NCBI GenBank assembly: GCA_008828725.1
Contig: MEHQ01002414.1
Coordinates: 79,059-143,058 of the forward strand
Direction of reading: 5' to 3'
DNA: 64,000 bases
Source: Saccharina japonica
Taxonomy: Eukaryota > Sar > Phaeophyceae > Laminariales > Laminariaceae
Shown here: positions 11,925-23,144 of the stretch, piece after piece
Numbering within the stretch: position 1 is the first letter of the stretch
Layout of the letters: each line of letters starts with the position of its first letter
Notes under the pieces: generated by a model
What the model was told of the DNA's origin: nothing
Database searches by the model: none
Seen by the model: the letters and a program-made list of their open reading frames with translations, nothing else
Made by a program: the position numbers and the translations under genes

Positions 11925-13500
11925 TTGGATATGCCTATTGGTATTTCAATAGGTTGGGATATTGCCTATCGATACCTATTGGCCCCTGCAATAGGTAAAT
12001 AAAATTGCCCATCGATACCTATTTATTCGTCCAATAGGTTCACACTGATTTGTGCAATAGCCTATTGTACTTGGGATAGGTATTGGAAAATGTCTATCGA
12101 TACCTATTGCTTAGACCAATAGGTTCACACTGATGTGTGCAATAGCCTATTGTACTTTCGAAAGGTATTTGGAATTGTCTATCGATATATATATATTGCT
12201 TTGGCCAGTAGGTATTTGGAATTGTCTATCGATACCTATTGCTTTGGCCAATAGGTATTTGAAATTGTCTATCGATACCTATGGCTTTGACCAATAGGTT
12301 CGGATAGATTTGGGTAGTAGCCTATTGTACTTCCGATAGGTATTAGAATTTGTCTATCGATACCTATTGCTTTGACCAATAGGTTCCATTAGATTTGGCC
12401 AGTAGCCTATTGTACTTCCGATAGGTGTTGAAAATTGTCTATCGATACATATTGCTTTGACTAATAGGTCCATTCTGATTGTGCAGTAGCCTATTGCATT
12501 TGCGATAGGTATTCGAAACTGTCTATCGACACCTATTTCTTTAACCAATGGGTTCGGACAGATTTGGGCAGTAGCCTATTGTACTTGTGATAGGTATTTC
12601 AAATTGACTATCGATACCCATATATTCGTCCAATAGGTGCATACTGACTGTACAATAAGAAATTTCTCTTCCAATGGGTATGTGACATTGTCAATCAATG
12701 CTGACTTATGGACCAATAGGTTAAGATACATTGATGCAATAGGCGATTGTTCTTACACTAGGTGTGTCAATGGTCGATCGATACCCTTGTCGAGCTATTT
12801 ATTGAATAGGGCTATAGGCATCGATCGAAACCCTTGCAGACATATTGCATTGGGCGATAGGTATCGATCGAATCGTCGCAAGACTATTATGTTGAGCAGT
12901 AGGCATTGCTCGACACCCTTACGAACATACTGAATTGAGCAGTAGGTATCGATCAATATAATTACAAACCTATTGAACTGGGTAATAGCTATCGCTCAAC
13001 TAAATTTCGAACCTATTGAATTGCGCAATAGGTATCGATCGATACCATTGCACACCTATCGATGCAATCAATAGGTATCCCATCGATACCATTGCAAACC
13101 TATTGAATTGGGCATTAGGTATCGATCAACTAAAGCTCGAACCTCTTGAATTGCGCAATAGGTATCGATCAACTAAAGCTCGAACCTATTGAATTGCGCA
13201 ATAGGTATCGATCGATACCATTGCACACCTATCGATACAATCAATAGGTATTGATCGATAGAAATAGTAAGATAATGCTCAGACGATAGCCTATTGGGGA
13301 AACATTTTTAACTCTGTTGGTACCCAAGATATCTATCGATAGGCACATTCACAAGCATATTTGTCTCACAATAGGCCATTGTAGGCACTGCACTAATCCT
13401 ATTATTATTTACAATACCTATCGATACACCCCGAACCCGACGGATTGTGGCCCGCAGTAGGTATCGATAGCCAGAATTCCCGACCTATTGTTAGCCTAAT
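11925..13500. repeat. Palindromic array, core CAATAGGTATCGATA, first block
   Basis: The block is built from CCTATTG, TATCGATA and CAATAGG strings on both strands. Between about 11940 and 12660 the unit is near 84-85 bp and contains CTATCGATACCTATTGC-type and GCCTATTGTACTTCCGATAG-type strings. From about 12780 to 13260 units are shorter, with GGTATCGATCGATACC perfect palindromes. No coding potential is apparent. Confidence 0.9.
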
Positions 13501-13544
13501 AGCCTATTAGAAAAGGTATTATCCAGGGTATAAGAAGCACGAGG

Positions 13545-13800
13545 CCTTGCAAAGATAGTACTCGCCGCCTTGTTGTTCAAGCAATCCACCTGTAGTAGCT
13601 TCTTGAGGCACAATAGCGACAGACAGCGCCGGATCCGAGCATGTTCCGCTATGCTGAACGTGGATGCGGCGTGGACAATAAAGCTCTTGACGAATTGGAG
13701 CTGATTGGACCGTGAAGGATTGTCGTTGAATGCCTTGCTCTCCAATACCTCGTGCTTCTTTTCCAACGCTTGTTGTATCACGTACATATTTATATATACG
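13545..13800 (-). CDS. Possible exon of unknown protein, enclosed by the array
   Basis: Between two blocks of the CAATAGG array lies about 350 bp of non-repeat sequence. Its minus strand has an open frame whose middle part reads like a helical protein, with segments such as EKKHEVLESKAF and FIVHAASTFSIAEHARIRRC, and few rare-looking codons. I recognise no family. The frame length (about 118 codons in all) is within chance expectation, and the boundaries given are approximate because no clear start codon or splice site decides them. It could be a decayed exon of a gene or transposon, or nothing. Confidence 0.2.
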
Positions 13801-13867
13801 AGTACTGGTACCAGATAGCGGGAGGGAAGTATACATACTAAGACCATGTGTTTTTTTCATTGTACGA

Positions 13868-14560
13868 GTATGAGTGAGTGTGGTCGACACCCATGGTCCG
13901 AACCAATATAATGGTGCAAGGTGCAAGGTCTGTCGACACCCATGGTCCGAATCAATTGAATGGTGCAAGATCTATCGATGCCTATCGTCCGAACCAGTCA
14001 AACAGCGGACCGGGGTGTCTATCGATACCTATTACCCGAACCAATACAATAGCGGAATGTCTATCGATACCTATCTGTAGAAGCAATATATTTCGTGAAA
14101 CAGCTATCGATACCTATCGTGCAAACCGATAGGATGATCATAATATATATCGACACCTATCGACGCAAGCAATATGTTTCCTGAGTCAGGTATCGATACC
14201 TATCGTGCACACCGATAGGATGATCAAAATATATATCGATACCTATCGGCACAAAAATATGTTTCGTGACACGACTATCGACACCTATCGGACATTCCAA
14301 TATATAACGTTTCTCAGTACCGATATCTTATTGCCTGAACAGTACCATCCTCGAAATGTTTATCGATAGCTACTTATTTCGCCAATACGTTAGGATCAAT
14401 ACGTGCCATAGGCTATTGACCGAACAGTAGAACAGTGAACGTACCTGTCGATACCCAGTGCCGGAAATAATAGGCTTCACATAGTCGCTATCGATACCTA
14501 TCACAAGCAACAATAGGCCTCCTATTGGAATAGGATCTTATCGATACCCTATTAACCTCG
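13868..14560. repeat. Palindromic array, core TATCGATACCTAT, second block
   Basis: Units of about 55-75 bp carry CTATCGATACCTATC with variants such as TATCGACACC. The block is related to 11925-13500 but has its own spacers (for example CCGATAGGATGATCA and CAATATGTTTC). It ends near a CGATACCCTATTAACC string. Confidence 0.85.
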
Positions 14561-15663
14561 AACCTAGTGTCTAGGGTGTGGTACACACACGTTGCAAAAG
14601 CCAAACACGCTTCCAAATTCTCTACACTCCATGTGCACGATGTTTTGCAAGGTATCTAAATGCATACCCTTATTAACCGTCGCTTACATCCGCTCGTATT
14701 TGTATGCACACAAATTACAACCGCCCGGGGGGACCGACACCATAACGTGACATGCCGCAAATTATTATTTCCAATTCCCCTTCTCGTGGAACCCTTGGAA
14801 GCCCGATTGCGCGAGCGGGGGGGACCTGTCAATGGTTAAAACTACCCACAACGCAGCAGATCGTGGTACTAATCACCCCGTCCCTTTAATTATCTGCAAC
14901 AAAATATAATACCGACGACAGGTTTTCGCTATGTTCCAATATTTTATTCGTTTCGGGCGCGACGCTCTAGTAGTCAGCCTGCAGGAACCCCTTGTTATCA
15001 TTTCTGCTGACGCCGTACGCTCCGTCACCTGAAGATATAAGAAGGAAAATATGCGAGGGGAAGACCGCGAAAGAAATATTTTGAGACGAACATAATAGCA
15101 CATAAAAGGATGAACTATAACATGGTACATATATACTCGAATATCGAACTTCAAAGAAAAACAATGTGTGCCATATGATAATACCAGCTAGTACAGCGTT
15201 CCGCACGGGTGTGCGTGAAGATACACTACACCGGTAAACGTTTTTGAATATACATTATAAATAAATATCTAACATACACACCACAGGCGCGACATGTAAC
15301 ATGCATCGCGATAAAACAGGCATGATGCTGGTGATGAGTTACTAGAGAAAAATGATGCACAAACACTCTAGATGTCCAGCGCCACGCTCTATAGGACAGG
15401 GGGTCCAGGACCCCCTCGTTGCCACCTTCGTCCTCTCCGTCTGCCGCAGAATCCGAAGATTCTTGTTTCATTGGGCGAGGACAAAAAGGCGGGGCACAGA
15501 CGAGTAGGAAATATATATGTACACACAAAGTTAACTTTGGAGGGGAAATGCATACGGTTTCGTCTACCGCTATATCGGAGACTGTAGGAGGATTTCAAAC
15601 ATCATGCTACGCAAGATTACACGAGCCATCGAATTGGGGTACACAATTTCCTTCGGCCGGTGG
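14561..15663. other. No firm gene; small acidic open frame on the minus strand
   Basis: From an ATG at 15471 reading leftwards on the minus strand, the first ~24 residues are acidic and serine rich (MKQESSDSAADGEDEGGNEG), in a GC-richer stretch. This resembles an N-terminal exon, but it loses its character after about 15385 and no partner exon is seen. I do not call it as a gene. The rest of the region shows nothing recognisable. Confidence 0.3.
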
Positions 15664-16269
15664 GGGTGCGTTTTTGCAAAACAAACCCGTGCACCCAGCT
15701 CGGTGTAAATTATGGTACACCCAGATTGTTAAAATATAGGTTTTACAATGTACTCGTAATGCACGAAGTACCCCATTCCCACGACCCATACGTGGGATGA
15801 CGGTTCATGCTTCGTGCTTGGCGCTCACGTCCTCCGGCGGCTCTTGCCGAGGGCTGATTATGTTTGTGCACCTTGTGGGTGGGAGCAGGGTGCCGAATTG
15901 AATCAGACCCGAGTGGGATCAGGTCTGGGTGGAAGCAGGGTTCGAACAGGGGGCAGGGTGTTTCACCGCGTTCTTCCACCAGGTACTGATCCCACCCGGA
16001 TCTTTTCCCACCGGGATCTGATCCCAGTTGGCACCCTGCTTACGCCCACAAGGTGCAGAAACATATTAAACCCGCCGCAGGGCAGGGACCGTGAGCGTGA
16101 AGTGCGAACCGTGTGTCGAGAGCGCAAGCGCGAACCGTCGCACCGTCATCCCACGTATCGGTCGTGGGACCGGAGTTCTTGGTGCACTACAGTACAAGTA
16201 CACATTTATACCTGTGTACAATAAATTCCACCCAGCTGGGTGCACTGATTGTTTTAGCGTTTGTGCGTC
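15664..16269. mobile_element. Giant imperfect hairpin (foldback element), about 606 bp
   Basis: Two arms of roughly 300 bp are inverted copies of each other, centred near 15965. Matching landmarks are GTGCACCCAGCT near 15690 and its complement near 16240, ACCCATACGTGGGATGACGG near 15785 against CCGTCATCCCACGTAT near 16144, and GCACCTTGTGGG at 15868 against CCCACAAGGTGC ending at 16056. The central part holds GGATCAG/CTGATCC and GGGTGGAA/TTCCACC pairs. Frames on both strands result from the symmetry. Confidence 0.8.
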
Positions 16270-18472
16270 ATCGTGAAGTCCCTTTTGAAAAGCGAGACCT
16301 GGTCTTACGTGTACGCAGATAATTATACGTAGAGCGAAAGTGTATATTCTGTATACGGTACAACAGCGGGCGACGGCGCGGCAAACAAAGCAGCCCAAGG
16401 CCGCCAGCAAACTACCGAGCGGGCGATCGAATTTTCGAACGAAAACAACGCCGCAGTCAACCGAGCGAAGGCGCGAATGAACGTAACCATAGAGGTCGCA
16501 TTATGTGCACGCACAAAACGAACACGTCATCATTATGAGTGCCCGGAAAAGTTCAGAAGAAGAAAAATTGAAAGTGTAGAGGACGCCGAGCTTTAAATAT
16601 CCTTCATCGGTAAAAGCTAGCTGTTTATGCGTGTCAAAGAAAACACCTGTGGCAAATGACGTTCGACTACCAACCGCACAACAACAGAGATTCACAGGTA
16701 CAGAGTCTAGACGGCCTAAACAAGACTCACCTTGGCAAAGAAGCTGCACCGGCCGTAAGAAATTGTGATTTCGAAATACCTCTCCACCCTCCACCCATAT
16801 AGGCTTTACTCTTGGTTTCGCGGATATTTGCCTATCGACCGACCATCATACTGTACCCGTCTCCACAAATGCGCAATCTGCTGCCTAGCCCGGTTTTCTA
16901 AGGCTTCCCATAGTCTACTGTCTGCTCCCGTTTAGAAGAGACTGCTGTGCCTGCAGTAATTAAAACGGGTCATGATACGAACACACGCAGAAGGTGTGAC
17001 GACCGGCATTAACAAGGTGACACCAAACGAAACGGACGAAGACAATAACTACGTACGGGTGAAGGACCTTTCCTGTAATAGGCACTTTCTGGAGTCGACA
17101 GGCGTAGAAGCAGACATGTACAAGAGCTCAAGTAACAATACTAGAGTAATAATCAAGACGAGTACGCTCTGGGAGTATTTGCTGTGTTTTACGAACGAAC
17201 GCAAGTACAAACTACAGTAAATTTTATTCCAAGAAAAACGTCACATACACACAAAAAAAAACCCTGCCAACGCCGGTGATGTGCTGAAATGTATCTAACT
17301 TTAAATACTGTAGTTTCAACGCGAACACCCTGAACACCAAGCAACCAGGTGACCGACAGATGGTATTTGTTTGAGGTACTATTGTGCTTACAACACACGT
17401 ACTGGTGTAGTGCTGTGTCCGATGCACGCACCACTGCAGCTTTCGTACTGCAATGCTGTACTGCTTGTTTTTGCTGCAAAAGCCAAATCTCAAATTTCAT
17501 GGGCGGCCGTTGGCCAAAGCGTACACTGTCAATAAAAATGCAATACGCTTACTGCTCCTTCTGCATGTACGTAGTGCTGTTGCACACAGCAGTGAATTTC
17601 TACAAAGGTGAAGACTTGTATATGATTTTGTATAGACAAGTCGCTATACTGATGTAGTTTTACTGCTCTGCTGTACTACTGCTGTACTACTGCTGTACAG
17701 CGGTACATGGGTACGCATGCTGACGATGCTCCCCTTTGTAAAACTTGCGACACCTCCCGGGTTTCCAGTCAACCAATCCCGAAGGAACCTTCTGGTATAT
17801 TTTACACCGGTAAAATGTGGTACATATTCACAAAACAAACCAAAACTCTGGATAGTTACGTAGGAGGGGTCATGCGAATTCGTCAATCGCTTAAGATTAA
17901 GAGATGATTTTACGGAGTACCAGGTATATGGGCGTTCACATCGGCGCATAGCAGAGTGCACCGTTCAGTCAACATTTTAGAGGGGTGTACCCCTCTTTGG
18001 CAAATGCTCGTGCAGTAGTGTTGTACGAGTGTAAAGAGAAAATGAAAATCAAAGATGTGACTTCTTGAGTTGTTTGCAAGCTTGGTACGATACTTCCACT
18101 GCGCGTGCTATCTACAGGGTGTGTACGTAGGATTATACGAAGAGTGGTCTACAAAAGCTGACCGTTTTTTTACGCAACGAATTTGCAACCTAGTTCGTCT
18201 CCCCGATTTCGAAAAAAAAAATTGCCCCTCTCTTATTATTGAATATTCTTCTTCTTTTCTTGAAATATGTACCTGATACAATGGTCAACACTACGTAGTA
18301 AACACACTATAGGTGAGAGCAAAAAATTGAAAAATTGAGTACGACTATATACGTACTGCTACTATTAATACTGTATATATATCACACCCTGGACAATAGG
18401 CAATAGGCTAATTATCCATTAATAGTTTCATATTACAACCGACTGGCAATTGTGGTCACCAATTCCAATTAA
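16270..18472. other. No gene recognised
   Basis: About 2.2 kb with only chance-length frames. A short run of TACTGCTGTACTACTGCTG repeats lies at about 17660-17700. Near 18375-18420 a few CAATAGG strings echo the array at 11.9-14.6 kb. Confidence 0.4.
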
Positions 18473-19230
18473 GGGGCCCCTTCGGTCATGATGAAACAAG
18501 AGTACTTGAGTGATGAAAAGTATATATTTTTCTTTTTTTTTACAGCAGCAATACTCTTTCTGGTATAATAACACCATATCAGTACTCCTTACGGAAAACG
18601 GCATAGCTCCGGTTCTAATGCTCAGATATTCGCCCGTCAAACGTATAACGTGTTCGTTATAGTCTCTACGAGGTATTGGAACCCTTGTTTCTGCAAGGGA
18701 GGGCAAGCGTTGCTGTGTTTGCATCACGAAACGAAAGTGCTGCGCAGCAAGATTTTGATCGTTTCGGAGCTCCTGTTTGGTATCTGTCTACACTCTGTTG
18801 TGGCCACGTAGGACGCTACTGGCGGTCGAACTAGAGGCCCAGGTACGTTCCCCTACTAGTGTTCGGCGTCCTCGTCGAAAATCTGAGTTCAAACAGTATC
18901 AGCAGCCGGAGAAACTGACATTTTTCAAATTCGTCTTGGGTACCAGGGGTATGGCGAGTCGTTTTCGAGTAAGAGGCACTTTTCGTGACGAACGAGGCGT
19001 CTGATCGATATGCCTCCCGAGACACAAATGTTGGCCATGATCGAGGCTCCCTAAAACTTATCGACGGGCGAAGATCTGAGCATCAGAACTGTAGCTATGC
19101 CGTTTTCCGTAGGGAGTACTGATATGGTGTTATTATACCAGAAATAGTATTGCTGCTGCAAACGAAATGAAGAACATAGATTTTTCAACACTCAAGTATA
19201 CTCTTGTTTCATCATGACCGAAGGGGCCCC
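18473..19230. mobile_element. TTAA-flanked element with GGGGCCCC termini, copy 2
   Basis: The 758-bp element has the same ends as 8259-8971, GGGGCCCCTTCGGTCATGATG-like at left and its complement at right. The left flank is TTAA (18469-18472); the right flank is TTAT (19231-19234), one change from TTAA. The terminal inverted repeats are better preserved than in copy 1, matching over about 150 bp through GGTATAATAACACCATATCA. The interior, including CTCGTTTTCGAGTAAG-type strings, matches copy 1 and segments at 54.5-54.9 kb. No transposase frame is present. Confidence 0.75.
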
Positions 19231-19480
19231 TTATTTGGAACGCATCGAGCTCTATGGTACAGACAATACAAGCGCAAAAATCGGCGCGCTTCGCGCGCCT
19301 TATTTTTTCTTATTGGGCTGCGCCAAGCGAAGGCTGTAGATGGTGATTCATGTGGAATGACAACCGATCTTAAAACAAATAGGTTTATTAGATCGGGTTT
19401 AACGAACTTGCTGAACCTCTTTGCTCCCATTGGTGGACACGCTGGCTTCTCGAGCGTCAGCCCACGAAGCCAATCAGCTA
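19231..19480. other. Short unique stretch with GC-rich hairpin
   Basis: At about 19275-19300 GGCGCGC and GCGCGCC flank a TTC loop, followed by a T-rich tract. It resembles an intrinsic hairpin but has no gene context to interpret it. Confidence 0.35.
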
Positions 19481-21420
19481 CGAGCCAGTGGAATTTGGGT
19501 TTCCACACCGCGAAAGGCGAACCGGGGATGGGGCCGTATCATCCCTGGGTGGCGCTGGCTTTATTTTCGAGCCCCAGCCAATCAACGATCGGCCGGTCGG
19601 GCTGGGGTTTCCACACCGTGCGGGGCGGTTTCGACCTGGGGGGTCGTTTTTTTCGTCCCCGGGTGGTCGGAGTTGTAGGTGTACGGGGGCATTTCCAAAC
19701 CGGGGATGGGGGCCAGTCGTCCCCGGGTGAGGAATTGTGGATGCATGGCCTTTTATGCGAGAATTCCGATCCGGAGATGATACTCTGTCGTCCCTGGGTG
19801 TCTATGGCGTTGTATACGAACTCCAGCAAATTAGCGATCGGCCGATGTGGCTGGGGTTTCCACACAGTGCGCGGCGGTGTCGACCTGGAGAATCTCGTCT
19901 TTCGTCCCCGCGTTGTTGGAATTGTACATGTATGGAAGGATTCCCGAACCGGGGACGGGGACTTATCGTCCCCGGGTGGCGCTGGCTTTATTTTCGAGCC
20001 CCAGAAAATCAGCGATCGGCCGGTCGGGCTGGGGTTTCCACACCGTGTGGGGAAGTTTTGACCCGGGGGATCATTTTTTTTGTTCACGACGGGTGCTCAG
20101 AGTTGTAAATATACCGAGGGAGTTCTGAAGCGGGGATGGAGACCTATCGTCCCCGGGTGAGGAGTTGTGGATGCATAACGGGATTTCCGATCGGGGGATG
20201 ATACTATATCGGCTCCGGGTGGCGCTGGCTTTAATTCGAGCCCCAGTTAATCAGCGATCGGCCGGTGTGGCTGGGGTTTCCACACCGTGCGCGGCGGTGT
20301 CTACCCGGGGGACCTCGGCTTTCGTCCCCGCGTTGTTGGAGTTGTATATGTATAGAGGTATTTCCGACCCGGGGAGGGGGCCGTATCGTCCCCGGGTGGC
20401 GCTGGCTTTATTTTTGAGTCCCAGTCAATCAGTGATTGGTATGTCGGGCTGGGGTTTCCACAACGTACGGGGCGGTTTCGACCCGGGGGACCACTTTTTT
20501 CGTCCCCGGGTGGTCGGAGTTGTAGATATACGGAGGCATGTCCAAACCGGGGATGGAGACCACTCGTCCCCGGGTGAGGAGTGGTGGATGCATGTCGGGA
20601 TTTCCGATCGGGGGATGATAATCTGTCGTCCCCGGGTGGCGCTGGCTTTTTTCCAGCCCTGACCAATCAGCGATTGGCCGGTGTGGCTGGGGTTTCCACA
20701 CTGTGCGGGGCGGTTTAGAGCCGGGGGGTCGTATTTTCTGTCCCCGGGTGGTCGGAGTTGTGTATATACGGAGGCATTTCCAAACCGGGGATGGGGACCA
20801 ATCGTCCCCGGGCGAGGAGTCGCAGACACATGGCGGGCTTTCCGATTAGGGGGTGATACTCTGTCGTCCCCGGGTGGCTCTGGCCTTGTATACGAGCCCC
20901 AGCCAATCAGCGATCGGCCGGTGTAGCTGGGGTTTCCACACCGTGCGCGGCGGTGTCGACCCGGGGGACCTCGTTTTTCTTCCCCGGGCTGATGAAGTTG
21001 TAGATGTATGGGGGGATTTCCGAACCGGGGATGGGGCCCTATCGTCCTCGGGTGGCGCTGGCTTTATTTTCGAGTCCCAGTCAATCCCCAATCGGCCGGT
21101 GGGGCTGGGGTTTCCACACCGTGCGGGGCGGTTTAGAGCCGGGGGATCTCGGATTTCGTCCCCGGGCTGTTGGAGTTGTAGATGTATGGAGGCATTTCCG
21201 AACCGGGGATGGGGCCCTATCGTCCCCGGGTGACGCTGGCTATATTTTCGAGTGCCAGCCCCGGGGCTGGGGTTTCCACACCGTGCGGGGCGGTTTCGAG
21301 CCGGGGGATCGTTTTTTTCGTCCCCGGGTGATTGGAGTTGTAGAGATACGGAGGCGTTTCCGAACCGGGGATGGGTCCCTATCGTCCCCGGGTGCGGCGG
21401 GACTGTGGGGTTCCTCCGAG
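19480..21420. repeat. GC-rich satellite, alternating ~178 and ~240 bp units
   Basis: Nine units share GCTGGGGTTTCCACACCGTG, beginning near 19601, 19850, 20028, 20270, 20448, 20686, 20926, 21104 and 21266. Intervals are about 249, 178, 242, 178, 238, 240, 178 and 162 bp. The longer unit carries an extra block with GGAGTTGTGGATGCATG and GGGGATGATA-type strings. Most units contain GCCAATCAGCGATCGGCCGG, hence a CCAAT pentamer. Long frames on both strands (up to 285 codons) follow from the scarcity of stop triplets in the unit and are not evidence of genes. Confidence 0.9.
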
Positions 21421-21703
21421 GGGTAACTCCCGCCGCGCGCGCCGCGGTCCCTGATCGGCCGAGGTCGGCCTGGGGGCCCGCCTCGACCAATGGGCGCCGG
21501 GCTCGGCAAACGCAGGGATGAAATGTAATCGTTATTATTTTATATATTAACAGACACCCACCAGGCCCTATCGTCCACCCAATTTATGCTAATATACACC
21601 CATCTACACTAATGGTTGAAGTAATTGTTATTGACAGTTACCAACAAAATCCCATTGGTGAACCCATAGTCTATTGAAATAGAATATATCATTCTATTGT
21701 AAC

Positions 21704-23075
21704 TAGGGCTGTGACTTGGCTGACTAATAGTTGCCAGCTAGTTATGAGTTGGGTAGTTTTGTTGTTAGTTGCGGCGGTGGCAATTATCCAATTTTTTTTC
21801 GTTTTTCCGGTTTCCTTGCTTGTAGGAAGGCTTGTTTGGTACGGGGTGCGTATTTCTCGGCGTCCCCAAGCAGTACCACCACGCGCAGAGAAAGGTGTTC
21901 CACAACTCATGGCGCATCAACCCATCGCCATCGAAGGTGCCGGTGCCGATGGCAGGGCCGAGTGTGCCGGCACCGCTGAGCCTGGCCTGTCGACGGACAA
22001 TGAGGGAAAACATGAAAACATGTATTTTGAAGGTAATTTTCCCCTGGTTACTACTGTTTAACAAATCGTGCGATATGCGTACAAATATAATGCGGCAAAC
22101 GACTGCTGTCGTCAACACTTCCAAGCCGTTGTTTTTTTCGTGTGGAGCAATAGGAAATTGCGTGAGATATTCATCATTTTGCCCGAAATGACTGATTTTA
22201 ATCGATTTTGGCCAGTCTTGGGAGAAATATTTTGGTATGCATTGTGGCGTAACTACTTGAATTTAGAGTGGAAACTTATTTTTCTTTCTCGTTCTCGGCA
22301 TCGATTCCTCTTGTCTTTGCGGTCACGAACGTGGTTGTATCATTAAAATAAAGTTTTTTTTTCATGAGTTATGACCATAAACGTCATTGGAAGTATTTTG
22401 TGCCGGACGTAACATACGAGTATACGAGTATACCGTAAAAGGTATATAACTCTGGTCTTACGGTTCATGCGGTCAACTGTGATGGCGGGACTTTCTCCCA
22501 ACGTGCTATTACTGCAATAATACAAGTATGTCTCTGCCATACATGTGTCAACTGGATGATGAGTACCTCTGGCTCGGGTGTTTGAGCGATGTTCGTCCTG
22601 AGCTGTGTGTCGATCCCAGTCTATTTTGGTCGATCTCAGTATATTTTGTGTCATATTTTTAGTTTCTACTGGTGGTGATGTGCTACTGCCTGCCGCACGA
22701 GTATGTACCATATATTCCTGGTGCATCTCTTTAGTATCCGACAAACTGAGACGAAGTTTAGAAATATATCTGTTCCGTGATCAAAACCAGCGATAAACTT
22801 GGCCCATTTATCATGCTTTTGGTGTGTAAAATGAAGCCAAATAGCGTAATTTTGGCCTCCGGCGCTTCAGCGGGATCCTCCGAAGGAGCCTCCGGCGGGC
22901 ACTCCGGGGGCGCCTCTAGCTGGACCCCCTCGGCCAGGGGGGGCTTTTTTGGCTCGCTTCGCTCGCCTGACTTTCGTCGACTAGTTGGCCAACTAGTCGA
23001 CTAAAGTCAGGTAGTTGGCTGGCTTCGCCAGTTAACTAATAACTAGCCGGGAACTCCAGCCAACTCACAGCCCTA
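21704..23075. mobile_element. hAT-like TIR element 1 (non-autonomous), 1372 bp
   Basis: The ends are inverted repeats beginning TAGGGCTGTGA at left and ending TCACAGCCCTA at right, continuing through TTGGCTGACTAATAGTT-type and GCTAGTTAT strings. It is flanked by an 8-bp near-duplication, ATTGTAAC at 21696-21703 and ATTGCAAC at 23076-23083. Short TAGGG-type ends with 8-bp target duplications are the hallmark of the hAT superfamily. The interior lacks any recognisable BED finger or hAT dimerisation domain, so it is non-autonomous or carries captured sequence. A GC-rich hairpin cluster occupies its right third. Confidence 0.75.
22860..23011. repeat. GC-rich hairpin cluster with a 46-nt palindrome
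   Basis: CCTGACTTT and its complement AAAGTCAGG bracket GTCGACTAGTTGG and CCAACTAGTCGAC, giving a near-perfect 46-nt palindrome at 22966-23011. Immediately upstream are further inverted pairs (GGATCCTCCGAAGGAGCC, CCCCCTCGGCCAGGGGGG). It lies within hAT-like element 1, near its right end. Confidence 0.8.
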
Positions 23076-23144
23076 ATTGCAACGCTGATGGACAATTGCA
23101 GAATATTTTCGGTGCCAATGGTGCTGGCAATTCCATTTAATTAG

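Noticed and set aside
11925..14560. Regular repeats considered as a CRISPR array
   Set aside because: Units vary in length and sequence, spacers are themselves repetitive, no cas-like genes occur, and the context is eukaryotic.
19204..21521. Long open frames on both strands (up to 285 codons)
   Set aside because: They coincide exactly with the GC-rich satellite; the unit lacks stop triplets in several frames, and the predicted peptides merely repeat the unit.
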